In this document: piece after piece, positions 1 to 5,282 of the stretch
Layout of the letters: each line of letters opens with the position of its first letter
Position numbering within the stretch: position 1 is the stretch's first letter
Assembly (NCBI GenBank): GCA_025457905.1
Contig: JALOTM010000052.1
Location: forward strand, 1-6,359
DNA length: 6,359 nucleotides
Direction of reading: 5' to 3'
Source: Methanomassiliicoccales archaeon
GTDB lineage: Archaea > Thermoplasmatota > Thermoplasmata > Methanomassiliicoccales > UBA472
Made by a program: the position numbers and the translations under genes
The notes under the pieces: model-generated
What the model was told of the DNA's origin: nothing
What the model saw: only the letters and a program-made list of their open reading frames with translations
Database searches by the model: none

Positions 1-303
1 GACGTGCCCTGCGGGCTGGTGCACACGGACCTGGAGAGGGCATTCTCCGGCATCTCGCCCAAGGACCTGGCCAACATGCTGCAGTCCTACGAGCTGTTCG
101 TGGAGGCCAACACCGCCGCCCTCTACCAGAGGGACGGCCGGCAGTACTTCGAGCTGGCCGAGCGCCACTTCCAGGCCTTCAAGGGCAAGGTCAAGGTGTC
201 CGTGGGCACGGACGCGCACCGCACCCTGACCGAGGTCTCGAACGTGGGGCGGGGCTACGACTTCCTGGAGAGGCTGGACCTGCTCGACGACCTGGTCCTG
301 TGA
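1..303 (+). CDS. PHP-domain metal-dependent phosphoesterase, histidinol-phosphatase-like (3' part only)
   Basis: The reading frame is open from base 1 to a TGA at 301-303, giving the last 100 residues of a protein whose 5' part lies outside the window. The fragment shows the C-terminal metal-binding motifs of the PHP superfamily: a His in LVHTD (visible residue 8), VEAN (Glu 35 of the fragment) and the hallmark VGTDAH (Asp 71, His 73). The spacing resembles HisJ/HisK-type histidinol phosphatases (AHPDL ... EINTSGL ... GSDAH), where these residues hold a multinuclear metal centre that hydrolyses phosphate esters. The substrate cannot be read from this fragment; histidinol phosphate is one possibility, another small phosphoester or a nucleotide another. 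GTG at base 4 is an internal Val, not a start. The gene converges on htpX, with 43 bp between the two stop codons. PHP family assignment is firm; substrate is unknown. Confidence 0.8.
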   Translation, partial: DVPCGLVHTDLERAFSGISPKDLANMLQSYELFVEANTAALYQRDGRQYFELAERHFQAFKGKVKVSVGTDAHRTLTEVSNVGRGYDFLERLDLLDDLVL

Positions 304-346
304 GGGGCGAGGAAGAAGGAAGAAAGGATTCTGGAGACGCTCTCAT

Positions 347-1231
347 TCAGTACTGGCCCATGTCCCCGGCCATCTTCCTGAGGCGCTCGATGCGCTTGTC
401 CACCGGCGGATGCGTCATGAACAGGCTGACGAAGCCCCCTCCCTGGAAGGGGTTCACGATGAACAGGCTCGAGGAGGAGGGGCTGCCCATCTGCATGGGC
501 CGGCGCCGGCTTCCCTCCTCCAGCTTCCTCAGGGCGCTGGCCAGGTAGAGGGGCTTGCCGATCATTAGCGCCCCCGCCTCGTCCGCCCCGTACTCGCGGT
601 TGCGGGAGATTGCCAGCTGCACTAGCAGGGCGGCGATGGGCGCGGTCACGGCCACCAGCAGCATGATGAGGGCGTTTCCGCCGTTGTCGTTCCGGCCCCC
701 GCCGAACATGGCCCCATAGAGGGCCCAGCGCGCGGCGAAGGATATGGCACCCGCGAGGGTGGCGGCGATGGTCATTACCAGCATGTCGCGGTTGCGCACA
801 TGCGCCATCTCGTGCGCCATCACGCCCTCCAGCTCGTTGTCGTCCAGCAGGTCGAGTATGCCCTTGGTGGCCGCCACGGTGGCGTTCCTGGGGCTCCTCC
901 CCGTGGCGAAGGCGTTGGGGTTGGGGGACGGTATTATGGCCACCCTGGGCATGGGCTGGTCCGCCTTCTGGGCCACGCCGCGCACGATGCGGTGCAGCCG
1001 GGGCGCCTCCGCCTCGCTCACGACCTTGGCCCGGTAGGTGAAGAGCACTATCCTCGACGAGTAGAAGTAGGAGATGAAGTTGATGGCCGCGGCGATGGCC
1101 AGGAATACCAGGGCCCCGGTCAGCCAATCCCCTATGAAGTAGCTGCCGATGATCCAGCCCACGGCCGCGAACAGGCCGAACATGAAGAGGAACATGAACG
1201 CCGTCCTGGCGACCGCTCCTGAACGTCCCAT
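347..1231 (-). CDS. htpX: HtpX family zinc metalloprotease (M48B), integral membrane
   Basis: A 294-residue membrane endopeptidase of the HtpX family, which degrades damaged or misfolded membrane proteins with the active site on the cytoplasmic side. Two N-terminal hydrophobic segments (about residues 11-31 and 36-56) are followed by the family block NPNAFATG (104-111), the zinc motif HEMAH (140-144, catalytic Glu 141), two further hydrophobic segments (about 150-172 and 187-207) and SRNREYGAD (209-217), whose Glu 213 is the expected third zinc ligand. The conserved HPP...RIERL motif (274-284) closes the protein. Length and motif order are normal for the family, and no key residue is missing. 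I chose the ATG at 1231 because it begins just before TM1 and follows a Shine-Dalgarno-like GGAGAGGTG (1237-1245) with a 5-nt spacer. A longer frame exists upstream, but it overlaps the neighbouring gene and lacks membrane or protease homology. The gene sits downstream of, and co-oriented with, the 203-residue protein, but probably has its own promoter. Confidence 0.95.
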   Translation of the reverse strand: MGRSGAVARTAFMFLFMFGLFAAVGWIIGSYFIGDWLTGALVFLAIAAAINFISYFYSSRIVLFTYRAKVVSEAEAPRLHRIVRGVAQKADQPMPRVAIIPSPNPNAFATGRSPRNATVAATKGILDLLDDNELEGVMAHEMAHVRNRDMLVMTIAATLAGAISFAARWALYGAMFGGGRNDNGGNALIMLLVAVTAPIAALLVQLAISRNREYGADEAGALMIGKPLYLASALRKLEEGSRRRPMQMGSPSSSSLFIVNPFQGGGFVSLFMTHPPVDKRIERLRKMAGDMGQY

Positions 1232-1236
1232 GGCGA

Positions 1237-1245
1237 CACCTCTCC
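1237..1245 (-). promoter_or_regulatory. Ribosome binding site of htpX
   Basis: GGAGAGGTG on the minus strand, 5 nt ahead of the ATG at 1231, resembles the archaeal anti-SD complement GGAGGTGAT. It decides the start codon against the longer upstream frame. Confidence 0.7.
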
Positions 1246-1266
1246 CTGCGCACAGAAGGGCGGCGC

Positions 1267-1273
1267 TATTAAA
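1267..1273 (-). promoter_or_regulatory. TATA-like box for htpX
   Basis: TTTAATA on the minus strand lies 36-42 bases ahead of the htpX start codon in a short 64-bp gap. A start of transcription about 25 bases downstream would leave a short leader of roughly 10-15 bases that still contains the Shine-Dalgarno sequence. It fits the archaeal TATA consensus only loosely and has no experimental support here. Confidence 0.5.
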
Positions 1274-1282
1274 CCTTGTCGG

Positions 1283-1290
1283 AAAAAAAA
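1283..1290 (-). terminator. Oligo-T terminator after the 203-residue protein gene
   Basis: On the minus strand an uninterrupted run of eight T residues begins 5 bases after the TGA stop (1296-1298). Archaeal RNA polymerase commonly terminates at such U-runs without a hairpin, and none is seen here. Its position just ahead of the htpX TATA-like box suggests the two minus-strand genes are transcribed separately. Confidence 0.6.
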
Positions 1291-1295
1291 GCGAA

Positions 1296-1907
1296 TCACA
1301 CCGCCAAGTACGCCACTCGGCGCCCGCTCTGGCGGGCGGCCAGCTGTCCCTTCTTGACCATCTCGTCCAGCATGTGGGTGAGGACCTCCTCGTCCACCCC
1401 GGACAGGGCGACGAGCTGCTGGAAGGTCTGCCCCCCAGGCTCCTTGACGGCGTTGGCGATCCTCTCGCGGGCCCGCTCCAGCCTCTCCCGGGCCTCGGTC
1501 TCGCGGATCTCCCTCTCGCGCTCCGACACCGCACGGTCCAGCTGCACCCGGAACATCTCCACGCCGCGGGCGCGGAACCGGTCGGGGTCGTACTGCAGCA
1601 GGTCGGCGAGCTCCTCCGCGTCCAGGCCGATATCCTTCCACTTGGCCAGGCGCTCCCTGTAGGTCCCGGCCGCGGCCATCCCCGGGTCCGGGGCGCGGCC
1701 CAGGCTCGGCTCGTAGATCAGGTTGGCGCCCTTCAGCGCGGCATGCATCCTCTCGATGATGGCGGCGCCCGCGGCCTCGTCCGGCACCTCGGCCTCGAAG
1801 ACGCTGGATCCCTTGACCCTCTCGAAGCCCAGTCCCTTCATGGCCGCCTCGACCTCTGCCGGGGACCTCCCGTCGCTGAAATGGATGACCTTGACGAACG
1901 CCTTCAT
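1296..1907 (-). CDS. Conserved-looking hypothetical protein with C-terminal winged-helix-like domain
   Basis: I do not recognise this 203-residue soluble protein. By eye, residues 1-70 alternate short strands and helices (MKAFVKVIHF strand, 16-28 helix, 33-41 strand, 43-60 helix, 61-68 strand), like a small alpha/beta, possibly ferredoxin-like, domain. A Pro/Gly-rich linker (70-81) follows, then a helical stretch LDAEELADLLQYDPDRF (95-111), then a highly charged Arg/Glu helix (about 118-155) that could be a coiled coil. Residues 156-203 look like a winged helix: two helices, a turn at SGVDEEVL (169-176), a third helix ending MVKKG (183-187), and a basic hairpin RQSGRRVAYLAV. There are no Cys, no transmembrane segment and no enzymatic motif. 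The ATG at 1907 is preferred because upstream sequence is promoter-like and AGGGG (1916-1920) sits 8 nt ahead. The gene is transcribed divergently from priS. A transcription factor or nucleic-acid-binding role is plausible but unproven. Confidence 0.75.
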   Translation of the reverse strand: MKAFVKVIHFSDGRSPAEVEAAMKGLGFERVKGSSVFEAEVPDEAAGAAIIERMHAALKGANLIYEPSLGRAPDPGMAAAGTYRERLAKWKDIGLDAEELADLLQYDPDRFRARGVEMFRVQLDRAVSEREREIRETEARERLERARERIANAVKEPGGQTFQQLVALSGVDEEVLTHMLDEMVKKGQLAARQSGRRVAYLAV

Positions 1908-2036
1908 GGACGACGCCCCTTGTTTCTGTCCAAATAATTGGTCCACAATAATTAAGGTTTGGCTAACGTTCCAATCAGGTGATAACGCGCCGCGCGGGCG
2001 AGGGGCGAGGGCTTGGCAGGCGAGGTGGAGTTCATC
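1908..2036. promoter_or_regulatory. Divergent promoter region between the 203-residue protein gene and priS
   Basis: This 129-bp gap between two divergent start codons contains the only markedly AT-rich patch nearby (about 1930-1960). Within it AATAATT occurs twice as an exact direct repeat, at 1933-1939 and 1947-1953 (14-bp period). The first copy is embedded in CCAA-ATAA-TTGG (1930-1941), an inverted repeat; the second contains the palindrome TAATTA (1949-1954). Either could serve as a TATA box: the minus-strand gene has the repeats about 26-49 bases upstream of its ATG, while for priS they lie 84-104 bases upstream, implying a leader of some 50 bases. The region from about 1986 to 2012 is GC-rich with no further signal seen. 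Confidence 0.5.
2022..2027 (+). promoter_or_regulatory. Ribosome binding site of priS
   Basis: GAGGTG lies 9 nt ahead of the ATG at 2037 and matches the archaeal Shine-Dalgarno core. It favours that ATG over the in-frame TTG at 2013 and the GTG at 2025, the latter being part of the site itself. Confidence 0.55.
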
Positions 2037-3218
2037 ATGCAGCGCTTCCGCGACTACTACCGCAGGTGCCCCCCTCCCCCTCCGGAGCGCTTCGGCAGGC
2101 GCGAGTTCGGGTTCATGTTCTTCGACCGCAACTTCGTGCAGAGGCATCTGGGGTTCGCCAGGAAATCGGACCTACATGATTTCCTGCGGGACAGGGTGCC
2201 GTCCCACTGCTACTACTCGACCGCCTATTACAAGGACCCGGCCGCGGAGCGCATGGAGGACAAGACCTGGCTCGGGGCCGACCTGATATTCGACCTGGAC
2301 GCGGACCACATCCGGGGGGCGGAGGGGCTGTCGTACACGGACATGCTGGCGCTGGTGAAGAGGGAGATGGCCCGCCTCCTGGACGACTTCATCCTGGGTG
2401 ACCTGGGCTTCGACGAGAGGCACCTGAAGGTCACCTTCTCGGGGGGGAGGGGCTACCACGCGCACATCTCCGACCCGCGCCTCCTCATGCTGCGCTCCCA
2501 CGAGCGCAGGGAGATCGTGGACTACATCACCGGAACGGACCTGAGCATGGAATGGCTGATGCCGGAGAGGACCTCGGCCGAGAAGCGGTACGGGTCCACG
2601 GGCATAGTGCAGAGCTTCGCCACCAGGATGCTGCCCCCGGCCGGCAGCGGGGGCTGGAAGGGCAAGCTGCGCTCCCGGCTCCCGGAGCTGCTGGACGAGA
2701 TGGAGGCGGTCGGGCCCCAGGGGGCGAGGGCCCGCTATCCCGCCCTGGCGGGGGAGAAGGAGGAGCTGGTGCTCGCGCTCTATCAGGACCTGTTCGACGG
2801 GCCGCCCGGCAGGCGCGGGCGGGACCGCATGCTGCAGAAGGGGAACCTCGCGGACGTCAGGGAGAAGCTCGTGCCCATGCTCGTCAGGCTCATCGACCAG
2901 GAGCTGCGCCCCCGCATCTCCGGCCAGGTGGACGAGCCGGTCACCAGCGACATCAAGCGCCTGATACGCATGCCCTCCTCCCTGCACGGGAAGACCGGGC
3001 TGCGCGTGGTGAAGATGACCCGGGACGAGCTGGACTCCTTCGACCCGCTCCGGGATGCCATACCAAGCACCTTAGGCGACGGCCCGGTCCGGCTCATGAT
3101 GGCCAAGAGGGTCGACGTCCGCCTCCAGGGGGAGAGGTACTGCCTCGAGGGGGAGGTGGAGGTGCCCGAGAGGGCCGCCCTCTTCCTCCTCTGCCGCCGG
3201 GAGGCCACGCTTCCTTAG
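2037..3218 (+). CDS. priS: DNA primase catalytic (small) subunit PriS
   Basis: The 393-residue catalytic subunit of the archaeal/eukaryotic-type primase, which makes primers at replication forks with the large subunit PriL (not in this window). The AEP-fold motifs are all present: IFDLDAD (84-90) with metal-binding Asp 86 and Asp 88, SGGRGYH (135-141), and the block DEPVTSDIKRLIRMPSSLHGKTGL (299-322) with the third catalytic Asp 305 and His 317. The N-terminal YYxxx...REFGF and CYYSTAYYKDP segments also match family members. Unlike the Pyrococcus subunit, there is no cysteine cluster after DLDAD, so the zinc knuckle is absent; related DLDADH primases of other euryarchaea appear to lack it too. 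A run of five prolines at residues 12-16 is unusual. The ATG at 2037 fits the Shine-Dalgarno site best; TTG at 2013 would add eight residues and remains possible. The gene stands alone and is divergent from the 203-residue protein gene. Confidence 0.95.
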   Translation: MQRFRDYYRRCPPPPPERFGRREFGFMFFDRNFVQRHLGFARKSDLHDFLRDRVPSHCYYSTAYYKDPAAERMEDKTWLGADLIFDLDADHIRGAEGLSYTDMLALVKREMARLLDDFILGDLGFDERHLKVTFSGGRGYHAHISDPRLLMLRSHERREIVDYITGTDLSMEWLMPERTSAEKRYGSTGIVQSFATRMLPPAGSGGWKGKLRSRLPELLDEMEAVGPQGARARYPALAGEKEELVLALYQDLFDGPPGRRGRDRMLQKGNLADVREKLVPMLVRLIDQELRPRISGQVDEPVTSDIKRLIRMPSSLHGKTGLRVVKMTRDELDSFDPLRDAIPSTLGDGPVRLMMAKRVDVRLQGERYCLEGEVEVPERAALFLLCRREATLP

Positions 3219-3244
3219 AGCCTTTTCCAGACTGAAAGCCATCT

Positions 3245-3258
3245 GCAAAAGTATTTAT
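3245..3258 (+). promoter_or_regulatory. BRE/TATA promoter element of the four-TM protein gene
   Basis: GCAAAAG followed two bases later by TTTAT (3254-3258), within TATTTAT, is a good archaeal BRE-plus-TATA element. Transcription about 25 bases downstream would begin near 3280, just ahead of the ATG at 3287. This makes the in-frame ATG at 3260, which lies directly beside the box, unlikely as the start. A nearly identical element precedes the eL20 gene. Confidence 0.7.
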
Positions 3259-3286
3259 CATGAACATGGTATTTTTTCGCGACATT

Positions 3287-4132
3287 ATGCTGAGTGGGAC
3301 AGATGAGCTAACGGGTGGCTATCGCCTTGCGCACGTCCGGAGGGCGAAGAAGTACCTGTACATCACCGAGGTCGTGGTGCTCATCGCCGCGGTGGTGGCC
3401 GTGCTCCTCTTGGAGGGGAGGATCAGCCTCGTGCCCTTCTACCTGCCCATCAACTCCTTCATCTACTTCGTGCTCCTGATGGGGCTCATCATCCTGATCG
3501 AGAGCTACGTCTTCCGCGCCCTGGAGATGCGTCTTATCAAGAGCGCCAGCACCAAGTTCTACATCTGCAAGATGGGGATCAGGCGGGCGATGCTCGGCGT
3601 GGTCGTTTGCGTGGTGGTCATACTCCTGCTCTGGCTGCCGTTCGTTCACGTGGCCATCGAGGAGACCCTGGCCACCGAGGGCAGCCTGGCCAACACCCAC
3701 GACGTGGTCGCCACCTCCGTGGTCGGCTTCTACGACCGCGACCCATTGGGCATCTCCGCGGTGAGCGAGATCGACGTCACCGCCAACGGCGGGACGGCGC
3801 GCGTCTATGTGGTCTCGGAGCAGAACTACAACAACCATAAGAGCGACGTCGCCAGCCTGGCCGTGTACCGGGTCAACACCTACCAGTACATAGCCAACCA
3901 GCAGCTGACCATCGATGTGGGCGAGCTCCCCTTCGGCAAGTACTACCTAGTGCTGGACACGCAGGTGAGCACGGCCACGTCCGTGGACTACTCCATCACC
4001 AGCGCCATGTCGCCCACCTTCCTGAGCTACGTGCCCATGTTCGCGCTCTTCTTCGCCATCGCCAACCTGGCCTGGATCGTGTACCTCACCCCGCTGAAGA
4101 AGAAGTACGCCGAGGGCGCCATCTACCGGTGA
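3287..4132 (+). CDS. Four-TM membrane protein with extracytoplasmic domain, function unknown
   Basis: I do not recognise the family of this 281-residue protein. Hydrophobic segments are at about residues 25-43, 51-76, 101-121 and 246-266. Positive charges (RRAKK at 18-22, MRLIK at 81-85, RR at 99-100, KKK at 271-273) place the N-terminus, the 77-100 loop and the C-terminus in the cytoplasm. The stretch 122-243 therefore lies outside the cell. It is rich in Thr, Ser, Val, Tyr and Asn with alternating hydrophobic residues (ARVYVVSEQNY, QLTIDVGELPFGKYYLVLD), suggesting a beta-sandwich. The only cysteines are in or near the membrane (94, 108). There is no signal peptidase site, lipobox or catalytic motif. 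Start chosen at the ATG 3287 from the promoter position; a frame from 3260 would add nine residues. No clear Shine-Dalgarno sequence is present, so the transcript may be leaderless or nearly so. The end overlaps the convergent radical SAM gene by 10 bp. Sensor, transport-accessory or cell-surface roles are all open. Confidence 0.8.
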   Translation: MLSGTDELTGGYRLAHVRRAKKYLYITEVVVLIAAVVAVLLLEGRISLVPFYLPINSFIYFVLLMGLIILIESYVFRALEMRLIKSASTKFYICKMGIRRAMLGVVVCVVVILLLWLPFVHVAIEETLATEGSLANTHDVVATSVVGFYDRDPLGISAVSEIDVTANGGTARVYVVSEQNYNNHKSDVASLAVYRVNTYQYIANQQLTIDVGELPFGKYYLVLDTQVSTATSVDYSITSAMSPTFLSYVPMFALFFAIANLAWIVYLTPLKKKYAEGAIYR

Positions 4133-4974
4133 AGGGCGCAGCAGCCCTCCACCATCTCCACTTCGTAAGACCGGCCCTCAGCCCATGAGACCGTCCTCCG
4201 CGAGGGCATGGCCACGCCCTCCGCCCCGGCCTCGATGCACTCCGCCTCCAGCGTCCAGTCGCCCCGGGGGCGCATGCAGCCCAGCAGCGTCGGCGCCTTG
4301 ACCGTGCCTACGGCCAGGCGCACCGCCCCCAGCACCCTCTCGCGCGAGGGGGGCGCGGCGCGGCCCATGGGCGTGCCCCTGGCCGGCATCAGGGCCAGGA
4401 CGACCACCGCCCCGACCGGGAACCGGGCGATGAGGCGGACCGCCTCCTCCTCGGCCTCCTCGCTGCCGATGCCCAGGCAGACGTGCGGGACCACGCGCCG
4501 GGCGCCCGCCTCGAAGAGGAGCTCCAGCGTCCGTCGGTAGTCCTCCTTGCCCCGGTCGAGGTGCATCACCTCGCGGATGACGCGCTCGTCCTGGACAACG
4601 TCCACCGAGAGACAGTCCGCGCCGCTGCCCACCAGTCCCCTGGCCTCATCCAGACCGTCCAGCAGGCCGGTGTGCAGGTTCACCAACAGGGAGGTCTCCC
4701 GCTTGATCCTCCGGACCGTGGCCAGGAACCCCCCCAGGGGGACCCGGCCGCGCCGGTCGCAGCCGCCGCTCAGGAGGAGGCCCTTTCCGCCCGCGGCGCT
4801 CAGCTCCTTCGCGCGCTCCAAGAGGTCCTGACCGTCGCTCACCGGGGTCATGCCCTCGAGGTAATGCCCCCGGCAGTAATCGCAGCCTAGCTCGCACGCC
4901 GCCCCGGTCACGGAGAAGGAGGGGAAGGCCTTGCCAGGATGGTAGAAACGAATCTTGCGCGCGGGGTCGGCCAT
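4123..4974 (-). CDS. Radical SAM protein, biotin-synthase-like (COG1856 type)
   Basis: A 283-residue radical SAM enzyme. The CELGCDYC motif (Cys 27, 31, 34) would bind the 4Fe-4S cluster that cleaves S-adenosylmethionine. It is preceded by FPSFSVTG (18-24 region) and followed by LLLSGGCDRRG (67-76), which corresponds to the Gly-rich SAM-binding strand. The ending LGCMRPRGDW ... EAGAEGVAMPS (231-258) resembles the C-terminal part of biotin-synthase-like proteins. From memory this combination matches the archaeal group described as uncharacterised homologs of biotin synthase (COG1856); some biotin-synthase-like archaeal proteins (LipS1/LipS2) insert sulfur into octanoyl groups to make lipoate, but I cannot place this protein there with confidence. 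Extra cysteines at 72, 121, 166, 233, 246, 278 and 279 could bind a second cluster. Length suits a bare TIM-barrel core without a SPASM domain. The ATG at 4974 is close behind a promoter-like element, so the message may be leaderless. Substrate unknown. Confidence 0.85.
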   Translation of the reverse strand: MADPARKIRFYHPGKAFPSFSVTGAACELGCDYCRGHYLEGMTPVSDGQDLLERAKELSAAGGKGLLLSGGCDRRGRVPLGGFLATVRRIKRETSLLVNLHTGLLDGLDEARGLVGSGADCLSVDVVQDERVIREVMHLDRGKEDYRRTLELLFEAGARRVVPHVCLGIGSEEAEEEAVRLIARFPVGAVVVLALMPARGTPMGRAAPPSRERVLGAVRLAVGTVKAPTLLGCMRPRGDWTLEAECIEAGAEGVAMPSRRTVSWAEGRSYEVEMVEGCCALHR

Positions 4975-4987
4975 GCCCTATGAATGG

Positions 4988-5001
4988 GCAAAAGCTTTAT
5001 T
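4988..5001. promoter_or_regulatory. Overlapping bidirectional promoter for the radical SAM gene and the eL20 operon
   Basis: On the plus strand GCAAAAG (4988-4994) followed by TTTAT (4996-5000) forms a BRE/TATA-like element about 36 bases ahead of the eL20 ATG. The palindrome AAAGCTTT (4991-4998) lies within it, so the minus strand reads AATAAAGC about 20-27 bases ahead of the radical SAM ATG at 4974, the distance expected for a leaderless transcript. The two start codons are only 62 bp apart, so both promoters must share this patch. The plus-strand assignment is stronger than the minus-strand one. Confidence 0.55.
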
Positions 5002-5036
5002 CGTATGTTCTGCTTCGGTGCCGAAGGCGATTGGCA

Positions 5037-5282
5037 ATGAAGGCTTTCAGAGCTGTCGGTGCTTACAGGATCAAGAAGGGCGAATACCGCAACGACCTCC
5101 AGAACTTTACCATCGAGGTCGCCGCCGACGACGAAAGGTCCGCGGCGGAGAAGGTCGTCTCCACCTTCGGAAGCCGGCACCGCGTGGTCCGCAAGGACGT
5201 CATTATCAAGGAGCTAGTAACCCTCAAGACCGAGGATATCACGGACCCGGTGGTCAAGCACCAGGTCGGTGGTGCCAAGTGA
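5037..5282 (+). CDS. rpl18a: 50S ribosomal protein eL20 (LX / L18a / L20e)
   Basis: An 81-residue protein of the archaeal LX family, a component of the large ribosomal subunit shared with eukaryotes (L18a) and absent from bacteria. The family signature is clear: MKAFRAVGAYR at the N-terminus, NFTIEVAADDERSAAEKV (22-39 region), GSRHRVVRKDVIIKEL (44-60 region) and DPVVKH near the end. Size is normal to slightly long for the family. An in-frame ATG at 4980 would add 19 residues unrelated to the family and lies inside the promoter element, so I start at 5037. A weak AAGGCGAT lies a few bases upstream. It is the first gene of an operon: its TGA overlaps the GTG start of the prefoldin gene, and ftsY follows. 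Confidence 0.95.
   Translation: MKAFRAVGAYRIKKGEYRNDLQNFTIEVAADDERSAAEKVVSTFGSRHRVVRKDVIIKELVTLKTEDITDPVVKHQVGGAK
5268..5274 (+). promoter_or_regulatory. Ribosome binding site of the prefoldin alpha gene
   Basis: GGTGGTG inside the end of the eL20 gene lies 4 nt ahead of the GTG start at 5279. It supports this non-ATG start and translation coupled to eL20. Confidence 0.5.

Noticed and set aside
304..346. Pyrimidine-rich tract after htpX on the minus strand as a terminator
   Set aside because: The tract is mostly CTT repeats with T-runs of three at most, too weak to call as an oligo-T terminator.
255..1253. Long minus-strand frame of 332 residues overlapping htpX
   Set aside because: Low-complexity Arg/Gly/His-rich translation in another frame of htpX, typical of high-GC shadow frames.
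1232..1534. N-terminal extension of the htpX frame giving 395 residues
   Set aside because: The added part is Arg/Pro/Ser-rich, overlaps the 203-residue protein gene on the same strand in another frame, crosses the T8 run, and lies upstream of a good Shine-Dalgarno site and the first TM segment.
1979..2179. Short plus-strand frame with GTG start overlapping the AGGTGAT at 1977-1983
   Set aside because: Its product is Arg/Gly-rich and overlaps the start of priS in another frame. The AGGTGAT looks like a Shine-Dalgarno site but is followed by no suitable start codon, and the priS frame has a stop at 1983.
2172..2987. Antisense frame of 271 residues opposite priS
   Set aside because: PriS motifs are complete on the plus strand; the antisense product is Val/Leu/Arg/Pro-rich without recognisable motifs, an effect of GC-rich third positions.
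4955..5278. Upstream extension of the prefoldin frame
   Set aside because: The extension runs through the promoter region and the eL20 coding sequence in another frame; the family N-terminus begins at the GTG at 5279.
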